A DNA stretch of 64,000 bases from Tropicibacter oceani (GCF_029958925.1 NZ_CP124616.1:3844001-3908000), one strand, 5' to 3'; counted from the stretch's first letter, positions 1-9,066 are shown. The notes: generated from the sequence alone by a model not told the origin. A program made the numbers and translations.

Positions 1-2
1 CC

Positions 3-983
3 TGCCCATGTGCGCTGGGTCTTGCGGTGCCGGCGGTGACCACCGCCGCCTCGGGGCGTCTGTTCAAACGCGGCCTGCTGATCAAGGACGCCACCGCGCT
101 CGAGCGGCTGGCCCAGGTCGATACCGTCGTGTTTGACAAGACCGGCACCCTGACCGCCGGCGCGCCGGAACTGACCAACCTCGATGATTTCACCCGCCGC
201 GACCTGGAAATCGCCATGGCGCTGGCGATGGGGTCGTCGCACCCCTTGTCGCAATCGCTGAGTGCTGCGGCCCGTGCGGCGGGCATCACGCCCGCCCCGG
301 TGACCGCGATCACCGAGGTGCCAGGCTATGGCGCTCAGGGCGACTGGAACGGCCAGATGGTCCGCCTGGGCCGCGCAAGCTGGGTTGGCGGCAGCGCCGG
401 CGAGATGACATCGGCCTGGCTGCGTGTCGGGGATGGCCCGGCGCAGGCCTTTACCTTTACCGACCGCCTGCGCGATGGCGCTGAAGAGGCCGTCCGCGGG
501 CTGCAAGAGGCCGGCAAGACGGTGATCCTGATGTCCGGCGACACCACCGCCGCGGTCGAGGCGCTGGCAAAGCGGCTTGGCATCGCGCAATGGCTGGCAG
601 AAGCCCTGCCCCAGGACAAGGCCGGCCGGATCGACGCCCTGACCCGCGATGGCGCCAAGGTGCTGATGGTCGGGGACGGGCTGAACGACACGGCCGCGCT
701 GACGGCGGCCCATGCCTCGATTTCTCCGGCCTCGGCGCTGGACGCGGCGCGCGTCGCCTCGGACATCGTGCTGCTGGGCAATTCGCTGGCCCCCATCCCC
801 GAAGCCACGCGCACCGCGCAAAACGCCACGCGCCGCATCCGGGAAAACTTTACCATCGCCAGCTGGTACAACGTGATTGCCGTTCCGCTGGCCGTTGCCG
901 GGCTGTGCTCGCCCCTGATCGCCGCCTTGGCGATGTCGGCCAGTTCGATTACGGTGTCCCTGAACGCCCTGCGCCTGAGGTAA
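3..983 (+). CDS. ccoI: Copper-type P1B ATPase, C-terminal part (CcoI)
   Basis: The 5' end lies outside the window; the frame is open from the first bases. The visible part starts in the membrane ion-binding motif CPCALGL, continues through the phosphorylation motif DKTGT (Asp codon at 135), an HP motif (SSHPLS), and the hinge motif GDGLND (about 672-689), and ends with the last two membrane helices. This is the C-terminal half of a heavy-metal P1B ATPase. The next gene is ccoS, so it is most likely CcoI, which supplies copper for cbb3-type cytochrome c oxidase assembly in the inner membrane. The N-terminal metal-binding domain cannot be checked. A CopA-type exporter is the alternative, made unlikely by ccoS. 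Confidence 0.92.
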   Translation, partial: CPCALGLAVPAVTTAASGRLFKRGLLIKDATALERLAQVDTVVFDKTGTLTAGAPELTNLDDFTRRDLEIAMALAMGSSHPLSQSLSAAARAAGITPAPVTAITEVPGYGAQGDWNGQMVRLGRASWVGGSAGEMTSAWLRVGDGPAQAFTFTDRLRDGAEEAVRGLQEAGKTVILMSGDTTAAVEALAKRLGIAQWLAEALPQDKAGRIDALTRDGAKVLMVGDGLNDTAALTAAHASISPASALDAARVASDIVLLGNSLAPIPEATRTAQNATRRIRENFTIASWYNVIAVPLAVAGLCSPLIAALAMSASSITVSLNALRLR

Positions 984-988
984 ATGCC

Positions 989-1147
989 GTGAACATCCTG
1001 ACCTACCTGATCCCGATTTCGCTGGTCCTTGGCGGAGCAGGCCTTGCCTTTTTCGTCTTTACCATCCGGTCGAACCAGTATGACGACCCCGAAGGCGACG
1101 CCCGGCGCATCCTGTCGGGCGAATACGACGATCACCCGAAACCCTGA
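989..1147 (+). CDS. ccoS: cbb3-type cytochrome oxidase assembly protein CcoS
   Basis: This 52-residue protein has one N-terminal membrane helix (about residues 4-25) followed by a short acidic tail with the motif NQYDDPEGDARRIL, the usual CcoS pattern. CcoS is needed for maturation of cbb3-type oxidase, probably at the cofactor-insertion step. The GTG start was chosen because it follows the ccoI stop by 5 bases and has a GAGG ribosome-binding sequence 8 bases upstream. An ATG at 984 is out of frame. It closes the ccoGHIS assembly operon. Confidence 0.93.
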   Translation: MNILTYLIPISLVLGGAGLAFFVFTIRSNQYDDPEGDARRILSGEYDDHPKP

Positions 1148-1178
1148 CGCTGAACAAGATTTTCGCCGAAAACTTCAT

Positions 1179-2771
1179 TCAGCCCTGAGCCCGGCCAAGG
1201 ATCATGTCCGCCGCCTTTTCGGCGATCATGATCGTCGGGGAATTGGTGTTGCCGCTGGTGATCGTCGGCATCACGCTGGCATCGACCACCCGCAGCCCGC
1301 CAAGCCCCTTGAACCGCAACTGCGCATCCAGCGGCGCCGCGGGCTCGGGTCCCATGCGCACCGTGCTGACCGGGTGAAAGATCGTCGTGCCGATATCACC
1401 CGCCGCCCTTGCCAGATCCGCATCACTTTCGAACGACGGCCCCGGCTTGACCTCTTGCGGGTTGTAGCGCCGCATCGGGCCTTGCGCCATGATCCGGCGC
1501 GCCTGACGGATCGCCGCGATCGCCACCTGCCGGTCGCCTTCGGTTGACAGGTAATTCGGGGCGATCACCGGCGCATCGCGATAATCTCCCGAGGCCAGCG
1601 TGATCGTGCCCCGGCTTTCGGGGCGCAGGTTGCAGACCGAGGCGGTCATCGCCGGGTAATCGTGCAACGGCTCGCCAAAGGCGCCCAGCGACAGGGGCTG
1701 CACATGGTATTCCAGATCCGGCGTCGCCAGATCCTCGCGCGATTTGGCAAAGGCACCCAGTTGCGACGGCGACATCGACATCGGCCCGGACCGCCTGAGC
1801 GCGTATTCAAGCCCGATCATCGCCTTGCCCCACAGCGAATTGGCTATGGTGTTCAGCGTCTTCGCCCCCTCCAGCCGCCACGAACAGCGCAGTTGCAGAT
1901 GGTCCTGCAGGTTGGCGCCGACCCCCGGCGCATCCTTGTGAACGGCAATCCCCAGCTCTGCCAGCTGCGCCGCGGGTCCGATCCCGGACAGTTGCAGGAT
2001 CTGCGGCGAATTCACCGCCCCCGCCGACAGGATCACCTCGCCGCTGCAGCGTGCCTCTTGCGGCTGGCCGTTCCGGTCATAGGCCACGCCCACCACCTGT
2101 CCGCCGTCAAGGATCAGGTGTTTGGCCTGCGCCCGGGTTTCGACCTTGAGGCGGTCGTTCGTCGCCGTCCGCAAAAAGGCCTTGGCCGTGTTCATCCGCC
2201 AGCCGCCCCGCTGGTTCACCCGGAAATAGCCGACCCCCTCGTTGTCGCCGGTGTTGAAATCTGTGACCTTGGGCAGCCCTTCGGCATGGGCGGCCTCCAT
2301 CCAGTCATCCAGCACGTCCCAGTGCAGGCGCTGGTTTTCGACCCGCCATTCGCCGCCTGCGCCGTGCATCTCGGACGGGCCTTCGACATAGTCTTCGGAG
2401 CGCTTGAAATAGGGCAGCACGTCGTCCCAGCCCCAGCCCGTCAGCCCCATCTGCCGCCAGCCGTCATAATCCGCCGCCTGCCCGCGCAGATACAGCATGC
2501 CGTTGATCGACGAACATCCGCCCAGCACCTTGCCACGCGGATACAGCAGGGACCGCCCGTTCAGACCGGGGTCATGCGCCGTGCGATAACACCAGTCGGT
2601 GCGCGGGTTGTTGATGCAGTACAGATAGCCCATGGGGATATGGACCCAATGGTAATTGTCCTTGCCGCCCGCCTCGAGCAGCAGGACACGGCGCCCGGCC
2701 TCGCTCAGCCGTTTGGCCAGAACGCAACCGGCGCTGCCCGCGCCCACGATGATATGATCCCAGTCCGCCAT
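1179..2771 (-). CDS. GMC-family FAD oxidoreductase (choline/alcohol dehydrogenase type)
   Basis: A 530-residue glucose-methanol-choline oxidoreductase. The FAD-binding GAGSAG motif is at residues 10-15, the GMC signature (PRGKVLGGCSSING) follows at about 77-90, and the C-terminal catalytic pair is His466 (HPVSTVRMG) and Asn510 (GNTNSPT). Family members oxidise primary alcohols such as choline or aliphatic and polyethoxylated alcohols; the substrate cannot be read from the sequence. The ATG at 2771 was chosen because the GAGSAG motif must lie near the N terminus; upstream in-frame ATGs would add an unlikely 76-residue extension. No bet genes are nearby, so a betaine-synthesis role is not supported by context. 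Confidence 0.9.
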   Translation of the reverse strand: MADWDHIIVGAGSAGCVLAKRLSEAGRRVLLLEAGGKDNYHWVHIPMGYLYCINNPRTDWCYRTAHDPGLNGRSLLYPRGKVLGGCSSINGMLYLRGQAADYDGWRQMGLTGWGWDDVLPYFKRSEDYVEGPSEMHGAGGEWRVENQRLHWDVLDDWMEAAHAEGLPKVTDFNTGDNEGVGYFRVNQRGGWRMNTAKAFLRTATNDRLKVETRAQAKHLILDGGQVVGVAYDRNGQPQEARCSGEVILSAGAVNSPQILQLSGIGPAAQLAELGIAVHKDAPGVGANLQDHLQLRCSWRLEGAKTLNTIANSLWGKAMIGLEYALRRSGPMSMSPSQLGAFAKSREDLATPDLEYHVQPLSLGAFGEPLHDYPAMTASVCNLRPESRGTITLASGDYRDAPVIAPNYLSTEGDRQVAIAAIRQARRIMAQGPMRRYNPQEVKPGPSFESDADLARAAGDIGTTIFHPVSTVRMGPEPAAPLDAQLRFKGLGGLRVVDASVMPTITSGNTNSPTIMIAEKAADMILGRAQG

Positions 2772-2815
2772 GCGATCCCCCAAAGCCCTGGGCCACGATG
2801 GACCGCCACGAGGGG

Positions 2816-3814
2816 TCAGATCAAGGCCGCTTCCCGCTTTGGCAGCCCCCGGCCAGAGATCAGTTCCATGGCCTCGCGCACGCTCAGCACCGGGCGGCAC
2901 GGCGTCAGGCCCTTTTCGCCGATGATCTTGCGGACCGCCGCGCGATCCTCCGGCGGCAGGCACTCCATCACCCGGCGCCCAGGCAGCAGGCTTTCGCACG
3001 GAGCGCCAGCCGCGATCAGGATATCGTGCCGATCCAACAGGATATGGACATAAGTCACCTGTTTTCGTGGCACCCGCCTGATCTTGGCCTCATCGACAAG
3101 GGCGATGGCCGGCACCAGCACCTCGCGAGAGCCATGCTTGTCCTCGGCCTTGGGGCTGGTGATCAGAACGCGGTGCTGAGGAGACAGCTTGATCGGTGCG
3201 AAATTCCCGATCGCCCCGCGTGAAAACCGCACGGGGGCGGATTTGCCCATGGCCTCGACCGTCCTGCGACCGATCCACTGCACCGTGGCCGCAGGCCCCG
3301 CCCAGGTACAGACCTTGTCGCCCACCTCAAGACTGCCGGCGCGGCGCAGTCCCAGCGGCGTGTGAAGGCGCACGGTCTTTTCGAAACAGACGAATTCGTG
3401 ACTGTAGCCGGAGTTTTGATCCGCCGTGTAGAACTGCGGCTCGGCCGATGGATTGTAGTTGGTCCAGTACCAGTTTTCCAGGTCCACACCCGGCGTCCAG
3501 ACCACCTCGGCCGGATCGCCGTTTTCGTCCGTACCCTTGAACACGATGACCCCGCCACTGACGGTGGGCGACGGATCGCTGCGCATCACGACCGCATTCA
3601 TGATGCTGCCGCCGCCAGCGCCGCCCCAGGACACGTCATAGACGTCGCCGGGTTCGAACAGGCGCGGGTCGTCGTCGCCGTCATGCGTGGTGATCACCAG
3701 ATCCTTGGACCCGTTCGGCGGGTTGTCAAAGCGCGACTTTCCCACGGACGTGCCAATGTTGCTGCCGGTGGCAACAGCAAATTCATTGTCAATCGCGTAG
3801 ATACTGAAAGCCAT
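2816..3814 (-). CDS. Hint-domain protein
   Basis: A 332-residue protein with an N-terminal region (about 1-140) rich in Gly, Asp and aromatic residues and of no recognised family, followed by a Hint-like module. The module begins near FVCFEKTVRLHTPLGL and contains EVGDKVCTW, a WIGRR segment and the block LSPQHRVLI. These match the Hint_2 type found in many Rhodobacteraceae secreted or calcium-binding proteins. The Hint fold is shared with inteins and hedgehog autoprocessing domains; whether this copy cleaves itself is unknown. The start at 3814 has a strong AGGAGG sequence immediately upstream. It is transcribed in the same direction as the GMC oxidoreductase, 44 bases upstream of it. Confidence 0.8.
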   Translation of the reverse strand: MAFSIYAIDNEFAVATGSNIGTSVGKSRFDNPPNGSKDLVITTHDGDDDPRLFEPGDVYDVSWGGAGGGSIMNAVVMRSDPSPTVSGGVIVFKGTDENGDPAEVVWTPGVDLENWYWTNYNPSAEPQFYTADQNSGYSHEFVCFEKTVRLHTPLGLRRAGSLEVGDKVCTWAGPAATVQWIGRRTVEAMGKSAPVRFSRGAIGNFAPIKLSPQHRVLITSPKAEDKHGSREVLVPAIALVDEAKIRRVPRKQVTYVHILLDRHDILIAAGAPCESLLPGRRVMECLPPEDRAAVRKIIGEKGLTPCRPVLSVREAMELISGRGLPKREAALI

Positions 3815-3869
3815 CCGGCCCTCCTGCTGGAGGCCAGACTTTCGCAAAAAATGGCTAAGTCGTCGTTAA

Positions 3870-4328
3870 CTAGACCGGCAGGGCCGTCGTCTTGAACACG
3901 GTTCGAAGCGCAAAAGAAGATTGCATTTGAGCAACCCCGGGCAGCCGCGTCAGGTATTGGCGGTGGATGCGGGCGAAATCTTCGGTGCCTTCGGCGACGA
4001 CCTTCAGGATATAGTCGGCGGTGCCTGCCATCAGGTGGCATTCCAAAACATCGGGCACCCGCGCCACCGCCTTTTCAAAAGCATCCAGCACATCGTCGGC
4101 CTGCGCCTGCAGGGTGATTTCGACGAAAACGGTGGTCGGGAACCCCATCTTGCGCGCGTCCAGCAGCCCGACATAGCCGCGCAGGATGCCTTCGGCTTCC
4201 AGCCGTTGCACGCGCCGGTGACAGGCCGAAGGCGACAGGTTGACCCGTTCGGACAGATCGGCGTTGGAAATGCGCCCTTCGCGCTGAAGCACGCGCAGTA
4301 TCCGGCGATCCGTCTCGTCCAGCTCCAT
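3870..4328 (-). CDS. Lrp/AsnC-family regulator, probable regulator of ald
   Basis: A 152-residue Lrp/AsnC protein. It starts with the typical ELDETDRRILRVLQ, has a helix-turn-helix at about residues 20-45 (NADLSERVNLSPSACHRRVQRLE), and a C-terminal RAM effector-binding domain (VECHLMAGTADYILKV type). It is transcribed divergently from alanine dehydrogenase, 135 bases away. In several bacteria such a neighbour (AldR-type) senses alanine and controls ald, and that is the likely role here. The start is the only ATG that gives the standard N terminus. Confidence 0.93.
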   Translation of the reverse strand: MELDETDRRILRVLQREGRISNADLSERVNLSPSACHRRVQRLEAEGILRGYVGLLDARKMGFPTTVFVEITLQAQADDVLDAFEKAVARVPDVLECHLMAGTADYILKVVAEGTEDFARIHRQYLTRLPGVAQMQSSFALRTVFKTTALPV

Positions 4329-4357
4329 TGCCGCAGATTCCTTCTGATTTTGGCCGC

Positions 4358-4371
4358 ATTCTTCGAAGAAT
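4358..4371. promoter_or_regulatory. Perfect 14-base palindrome in the lrp-ald intergenic region
   Basis: ATTCTTCGAAGAAT is a perfect palindrome located 30 bases upstream of the lrp start and 92 bases upstream of ald. It is followed by a T-rich stretch. Its position between a divergent regulator and its likely target makes it a candidate operator for the Lrp-family protein; binding itself is an inference. Confidence 0.45.
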
Positions 4372-4463
4372 TTTTCGATAACCTGCTGTCCAGCGCACCA
4401 AGTCTGCACGGAAATTGCAAGCGAAAACCGGCATGCTGTGACGACAGCGCTCAGGAGGATCCC

Positions 4464-5579
4464 ATGAAGATCGGTTGCCCGAAAGAAATCAAACCCCAGG
4501 AATTCCGCGTCGGGTTGACCCCGAATGCCGCTCAGGAAGCGGTTGGCCATGGCCATCAGGTGATCGTCGAAACCGGCGCCGGACTGGGCGCAGGGTTCAC
4601 CGACGAGGATTACCAGGCCGCCGGCGCGACCATCATCGGCACCGCGCAGGAAATCTTTGCCGCCGCCGACATGATCGTCAAGGTCAAGGAACCCCAGCCC
4701 GCCGAGCGCAAGATGCTGCGCGAAGGTCAGTTGCTGTTCACCTACCTGCATCTTGCCCCCGACCCCGAGCAGACCCATGACCTGCTGGCCTCGGGCTGCA
4801 CTGCCATCGCCTATGAAACCGTGACCGACGATCGCGGCGGCCTGCCCCTGCTGGCCCCGATGTCCGAGGTTGCAGGGCGGCTGGCACCGCAGGTCGGTGC
4901 ATGGACGCTGCAAAAGGCCAATGGCGGGCGCGGCGTGCTGATGGGCGGCGTGCCCGGTGTCGGCCCCGCGCGGGTTCTGGTCATCGGCGGCGGCGTTGTC
5001 GGCACCCATGCGGCGCGCGTCGCCGCCGGGATGGGCGCCGAGGTTACCGTTCTGGACCGCTCGCTCAACCGCCTGCGCTATCTTGATGACGTCTTTGGCA
5101 GCAGCTTCCGCACCGGTTATTCCAGCGCGGGGCTTCTGGCCGAACACCTGGCGCAGGCCGACATGGTGATCGGCGCCGTTCTGGTGCCCGGCGCTGCCGC
5201 GCCCAAACTGGTCAAACGCGCCGATTTCGCCTCGATGAAGCCGGGCGCGGCGCTGGTGGACGTGGCCATCGACCAGGGCGGCTGTTTCGAGACGTCGCGC
5301 GCCACCACCCATGCCGATCCGGTCTATGAGGTCGACGGGATCATGCATTACTGCGTCGCCAACATGCCCGGCGCCGTGGCGCGCACCTCGACCATCGCGC
5401 TTGGCAATGCCACCATGCCCTTCATGCTGGCGCTGGCGGACAAGGGTTGGAAAAAGGCCTGCGCCGACGATCCGCACCTGCTGAACGGGTTGAACGTGCA
5501 CGCTGGACAGCTGACCTATGACGCGGTGGGCAAGGCGCTGGGGATCGACGTGGTCGCCCCGGCATCGGTGATCGCGTAA
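4464..5579 (+). CDS. ald: Alanine dehydrogenase
   Basis: A 371-residue L-alanine dehydrogenase (NAD+-dependent reversible deamination of alanine to pyruvate and ammonia). The substrate and catalytic residues known from the mycobacterial enzyme are present at the same numbers: Arg15, Lys75 and His96. The NAD-binding glycine-rich loop [19 protein letters not shown] lies near residue 165. The start at 4464 follows an AGGAGG ribosome-binding site. It is divergent from an Lrp-family regulator, which fits alanine-inducible control. Its 3' end faces the CDF transporter gene with a 6-base gap. Confidence 0.96.
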   Translation: MKIGCPKEIKPQEFRVGLTPNAAQEAVGHGHQVIVETGAGLGAGFTDEDYQAAGATIIGTAQEIFAAADMIVKVKEPQPAERKMLREGQLLFTYLHLAPDPEQTHDLLASGCTAIAYETVTDDRGGLPLLAPMSEVAGRLAPQVGAWTLQKANGGRGVLMGGVPGVGPARVLVIGGGVVGTHAARVAAGMGAEVTVLDRSLNRLRYLDDVFGSSFRTGYSSAGLLAEHLAQADMVIGAVLVPGAAAPKLVKRADFASMKPGAALVDVAIDQGGCFETSRATTHADPVYEVDGIMHYCVANMPGAVARTSTIALGNATMPFMLALADKGWKKACADDPHLLNGLNVHAGQLTYDAVGKALGIDVVAPASVIA

Positions 5580-5585
5580 TCCGCG

Positions 5586-6473
5586 CTACAGAACCACGAT
5601 GCCCGAGTGCTTTGCCTTGTGCTCGGGCTCGACGTGGATGGTGACGGTACACTGACTGATGGCGGCCTTCAGGGCCGCCTCGAGCCGGTCACAGATGTCA
5701 TGGGCTGCGTCCACGCTCATCTCTCCGGGGACGACAAGGTGAAATTCCACAAAGGTCGCGCTGCCGGCGTGGCGCGCCCGCAGATCATGCGCCTCGACCG
5801 CGCCGTCGGCATTGGCGGCGATCAACTCTCGCATTTCATCCAGATCGGCCAGCGGCACGGATTCGTCCATAAGCCCGCCGACCGAGGCACGGATCACCTG
5901 CCAGCCCGACCACAGGATGTTCACCGCCACCGCCGCGGCCAGAACCGCGTCCAGCCAGAACCAGCCGGTGACGATGGCCAACAGGACCCCCGCCGTCACC
6001 CCGACCGAGGACACCACGTCGGACAACAGGTGCTTCCCGTCCGCCAGCAAGGCAGGCGAGCGTAGCCGCCGCCCCTGCCGCAACAGGATCCAGCACCAGG
6101 CGGCATTGATCACCGAGGCCAGAAGGTTCACCGCAAGGCCCGGCCAGGGCCGCATCAGGACCGGCGGGTTGAACAGCGCGACCGAAGCGGCGCGCAGGAT
6201 GAACACGGCGGCGATGACGATCAGAACGCCTTCGAGAACGGCGCTGAAATACTCGGCCTTGTGGTGGCCAAAGGGGTGCCGTTCATCCGCCGGGATTGCC
6301 GCGACACGCACCGCCCAAAGCGCCGCCAGCGCGGTGGCGACGTTCACGATGCTTTCCAGCGCGTCGGACATCAGAGCGACCGATCCGGTCATCTGCCAGG
6401 CCACGGTCTTGATCGCCAGAACGACGAAGGCGACAGCGACGCTGCCAATGGCAAGTTTGATGGTCTGGGTCAT
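5586..6473 (-). CDS. Cation diffusion facilitator (CDF) metal exporter
   Basis: A 295-residue CDF transporter. Six membrane helices occupy the first 200 residues; metal-site residues appear in helix 2 (SDALES) and helix 5 (DGKHLLSD), and the short HPFGHHKAEY block lies between. A cytoplasmic C-terminal domain (about 205-290, with HDLRARHAG and a terminal HVEPEH) follows. CDF proteins expel divalent metals such as Zn, Co, Fe, Cd or Mn in exchange for protons. The metal cannot be assigned. A GGAG precedes the ATG. Confidence 0.9.
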   Translation of the reverse strand: MTQTIKLAIGSVAVAFVVLAIKTVAWQMTGSVALMSDALESIVNVATALAALWAVRVAAIPADERHPFGHHKAEYFSAVLEGVLIVIAAVFILRAASVALFNPPVLMRPWPGLAVNLLASVINAAWCWILLRQGRRLRSPALLADGKHLLSDVVSSVGVTAGVLLAIVTGWFWLDAVLAAAVAVNILWSGWQVIRASVGGLMDESVPLADLDEMRELIAANADGAVEAHDLRARHAGSATFVEFHLVVPGEMSVDAAHDICDRLEAALKAAISQCTVTIHVEPEHKAKHSGIVVL

Positions 6474-6532
6474 GGAATGGCTCCGGGCGCGCCTGCGTCA
6501 TAGCCAATGACACCCCCGGTGCGCAACCAACG

Positions 6533-6562
6533 AAAAAGGCCCGCCACGTGGGGCGGGCCTTT
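6533..6562 (-). terminator. Rho-independent terminator of mscL
   Basis: A perfect 11-base inverted repeat, AAAGGCCCGCC and GGCGGGCCTTT, separated by 6 bases. On the minus strand the stem is followed by a T run, so it terminates mscL transcription before the CDF gene. Confidence 0.9.
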
Positions 6563-6579
6563 GGATGCTGCTGCGGCGC

Positions 6580-7005
6580 TTACTTCTTCAGGGCGTCGCG
6601 GATTTCCAGAAGCACGTCCAGCTGGGTCGGGCCTGCGGGCGCCTCTTCTGCTGCGGTTTCTTCTTTCTTGGCGGCGGCGTCCTTGACGCGGTTGACCATC
6701 TTGACCAGCATGAACACCACGAAGGCGATGATCAGAAAGTTGATGATGGCCATCACGAAACGGCCCACTGCAAAGATCGGTGCGCCGGCTTCTTCGGCGG
6801 CGGTAATCGAGGCATAGTCGTTGCCATCCAGCGCATAGAACCAGCCCGAGAAATCCATGCCGCCGGTGAACAGCGCGATGATCGGGTTGATGATGTCGCC
6901 GACCAGCGATGTCACGATCGCGGTGAAGGCGGCGCCGATGATGATACCAACGGCCATGTCCATGACATTGCCCTTGGCGATGAAGGCCTTGAATTCTTGA
7001 AGCAT
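6580..7005 (-). CDS. mscL: Large-conductance mechanosensitive channel
   Basis: A 141-residue MscL. It begins with the conserved [26 protein letters not shown] helix, has the periplasmic loop containing the [10 protein letters not shown] segment, a second membrane helix (about 80-100) and a charged cytoplasmic helix ending [12 protein letters not shown]. It opens under membrane tension to release solutes during hypo-osmotic shock. The ATG at 7005 was preferred over an in-frame GTG 12 bases upstream, because GGGGAA lies just upstream and LQEF is the normal N terminus. Confidence 0.97.
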   Translation of the reverse strand: MLQEFKAFIAKGNVMDMAVGIIIGAAFTAIVTSLVGDIINPIIALFTGGMDFSGWFYALDGNDYASITAAEEAGAPIFAVGRFVMAIINFLIIAFVVFMLVKMVNRVKDAAAKKEETAAEEAPAGPTQLDVLLEIRDALKK

Positions 7006-7147
7006 TGTATTCCCCACTGTCCAAGGGGCCGCTTGTCGTGCCCCATGGTTCCTAATAGACGTTTATGATGTCTGACTGCACGAAAAAGATGCATCCCGCA
7101 TGAGGGAATAAATTGCCGGCATTCCCCGCCAAACACAGGAGCCTTCG

Positions 7148-7849
7148 ATGACCGACCTGGCCGATTTCCCGGTGACGCAGCGCTGGCCCGCCCGGCACCC
7201 GGACCGGATACAGCTCTATTCCTTTCCGACGCCGAATGGTGTCAAGGCGTCCATCGCGCTTGAGGAAACGGGCCTGCCCTATGAGGCGCATCGCGTCACC
7301 CTGTCGGATACGGATGTCAAAAGCCCCGAATACCTGTCGCTGAACCCCAACAACAAAATCCCGGCGATCATCGACCCGAACGGCCCCGGCGGGCAGCCCC
7401 TGGCGCTGTTCGAAAGCGGGGCGATCCTGATCTACCTGGCCGAGAGATCGGGGATGCTGTTGGGGGACAGTCCGGCGCGGCGGCTGGAAATCCTGCAATG
7501 GCTGATGTTCCAGATGGGCGGCGTCGGTCCGATGTTCGGCCAGCTTGGCTATTTTTTCAAATTCGCCGGAACGCAGATCGAGGATCCCCGCCCGCGTGAC
7601 CGCTATATCAATGAGGCGCGGCGCCTGCTGAAGGTGATCGAAGGGGCACTGGAGGGGCGTGACTGGATCGCCGGGGACTATTCGATCGCGGATATCGCGC
7701 TGGCGCCCTGGCTACGGGCGCTGGAGATCTACGGCGCGCGCGAGGTGGTGGGCTGGGCCGATCACCCCAATTGCGTCCGCTACCTGGAGCGGTTCCTGGC
7801 GCGCCCGTCGGTGCAGGTCGGGCTGAACACGCCCCCGCGCGAGGGCTGA
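7148..7849 (+). CDS. Glutathione S-transferase-like protein (YfcG/YghU type)
   Basis: A 233-residue glutathione transferase. The N-terminal thioredoxin-like half carries YSFPTPNGVKASIALEE, the TPNG signature of the nu-class/YfcG group, followed by NKIPAI and FESGAILIYLAE (glutathione-binding). The C-terminal helical half includes GDYSIADIALAPW. YfcG-type enzymes show disulfide-bond reductase activity with glutathione rather than classical conjugation; that function here is inferred from the motif. The start follows an AGGAG sequence. It is convergent with the YtoQ-like gene. Confidence 0.9.
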   Translation: MTDLADFPVTQRWPARHPDRIQLYSFPTPNGVKASIALEETGLPYEAHRVTLSDTDVKSPEYLSLNPNNKIPAIIDPNGPGGQPLALFESGAILIYLAERSGMLLGDSPARRLEILQWLMFQMGGVGPMFGQLGYFFKFAGTQIEDPRPRDRYINEARRLLKVIEGALEGRDWIAGDYSIADIALAPWLRALEIYGAREVVGWADHPNCVRYLERFLARPSVQVGLNTPPREG

Positions 7850-7862
7850 CAGGGCGGGACAT

Positions 7863-7897
7863 GGGGGGCCAGCCCCCCAGACCCCCCGGGATATTTG
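7863..7897. repeat. Dispersed GC-hairpin element, copy 1
   Basis: A GGGGGG-CCAG-CCCCCC hairpin (7863-7878) is followed by CCCCCCGGGATATTTG. Related copies are at 21151-21183, 48250-48292 and, inverted, 60401-60456. This copy lies between two convergent genes and probably acts as a bidirectional terminator. Confidence 0.7.
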
Positions 7898-7910
7898 CGG
7901 CACAAAGAAA

Positions 7911-8360
7911 TCAGGACGGGAGCGCGCCCGTCAGCACGTAGCGCAGGATTTCGACGACCTGCTGCGGCGTGCGGGTGACGGCGAGGGCGGCGGCGTCGAC
8001 CTCTTTGAGGGCGTGGTCGTGATCGGGTTGTTGCAGGATGATCAGCGATTTGCCCAGCGCGGCGGCATAGCCCGCATCGAAGGCGGCGTTCCATTGCTTG
8101 TACTTGTCGCCAAAGCGCACGACGACCACGTCGGCATCTTGCAGGCCTTTGCGGGTTCTGACGGCGTTGATCATCGCGCCCTTGTGGTCGTGCCAGTACT
8201 TGTTGGGTTCCGCGCCCAGGATGGCGACGCCGCAATCGTCGCTGGCGGCGTGATCGGTGACCGGAGCGGTAAAGGTAATGTCCAACCCCTGCGCGCCCTT
8301 GATGATCTGTTCGCGCCAGTCGGTGTGGATTTCGCCGGACAGGTAGACGTTCAGGCCCAT
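7911..8360 (-). CDS. YtoQ-family protein
   Basis: A 149-residue protein beginning MGLNVYLSGEIHTDWREQI, with conserved blocks TAPVTDHAASDDCG, GAEPNKYWHDHKGA and DADVVVVRFGDKYKQWNAAFDAG. These fit the YtoQ family, which resembles nucleoside 2-deoxyribosyltransferase folds; the biochemical function is not established. A strong AAGGAGG precedes the ATG at 8360; an upstream in-frame ATG would lengthen the protein by 27 atypical residues. It is transcribed alone. Confidence 0.82.
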   Translation of the reverse strand: MGLNVYLSGEIHTDWREQIIKGAQGLDITFTAPVTDHAASDDCGVAILGAEPNKYWHDHKGAMINAVRTRKGLQDADVVVVRFGDKYKQWNAAFDAGYAAALGKSLIILQQPDHDHALKEVDAAALAVTRTPQQVVEILRYVLTGALPS

Positions 8361-8570
8361 GGTGGCCTCCTTTATGGTGTGGTTGGCCGCTAGCGGCCGG
8401 GATGCCGATAACCTATGGGCATTGCCCGGGATGACAACCACCCGTCATTGACGCGGCGCGAATTGCGGATGGTGGCGGCTGGCGAAAGCCGGGCGTTTTT
8501 CGCGTATTGCCGCTGTTGCAATGGATCAAGGCGGCGCAGGAAGCGGGGAAATCAACCGCAGGAGCCTGCC

Positions 8571-9038
8571 ATGTCGTCCATCCTTTCCACCATCCCGCTT
8601 TGGGTCTTTCCGCTGCTTTTGGGCCTGATCGTTCTGGGCCTGCGTGCCCTTGGGGATCGGTCCAGCCCGGTGCTTGTGATCTATGCGCTGCCGCTGCTGG
8701 GGCTTTTGTCGCTGAACACCGCGTCGCGATTGGGTTGGGCTGCGGTTCTGGCGCTGGCACTGGCCTGGGTGGTGGGTGCGGGGCTGGGCCATGCGGCGCA
8801 ACCCAAGTGGACGGTGTCGCGCAGCGCCAGGCGGGTTGTCCTGCGCGGTGAAGCCGTGACCATGGTCACGATCCTGACGCTGTTCGTGGTCAATTTCGCT
8901 GTCGGGATGACGCAGGGGATCGCGCCGGACCTGGCGGGCGGCATCCTGTTCGCGGCCGGCTACGGATCCATCGCCGGCCTGTTGTCCGGCAGCCTGGCAG
9001 GGCGGGCCCTGTCCGTCTGGCGGACACCGCTGAGTTGA
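8571..9038 (+). CDS. Small integral membrane protein, function unknown
   Basis: A 155-residue protein with four to five predicted membrane segments (about residues 8-24, 34-50, 53-73, 95-113 and 118-140). Short basic loops contain LRALGDRSSP and RSARRVVLRGE. It resembles the DUF6622-type membrane proteins of Rhodobacteraceae, but that assignment is from memory. The ATG at 8571 has AGGAG seven bases upstream; 8361-8570 holds no other convincing gene. It is monocistronic. Confidence 0.75.
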   Translation: MSSILSTIPLWVFPLLLGLIVLGLRALGDRSSPVLVIYALPLLGLLSLNTASRLGWAAVLALALAWVVGAGLGHAAQPKWTVSRSARRVVLRGEAVTMVTILTLFVVNFAVGMTQGIAPDLAGGILFAAGYGSIAGLLSGSLAGRALSVWRTPLS

Positions 9039-9042
9039 TCCG

Positions 9043-9066
9043 GCAGCGCCCCGTCTGTGGCGCTGC
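9043..9066 (+). terminator. Hairpin after the membrane-protein gene
   Basis: GCAGCGCC and GGCGCTGC form a perfect 8-base stem with an 8-base loop, starting 5 bases after the stop codon. The following bases (TTGT) make only a weak U tract. A second stem, CTGCGGG/CCCGCAG at about 9078-9104, serves the facing gene. Confidence 0.6.
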
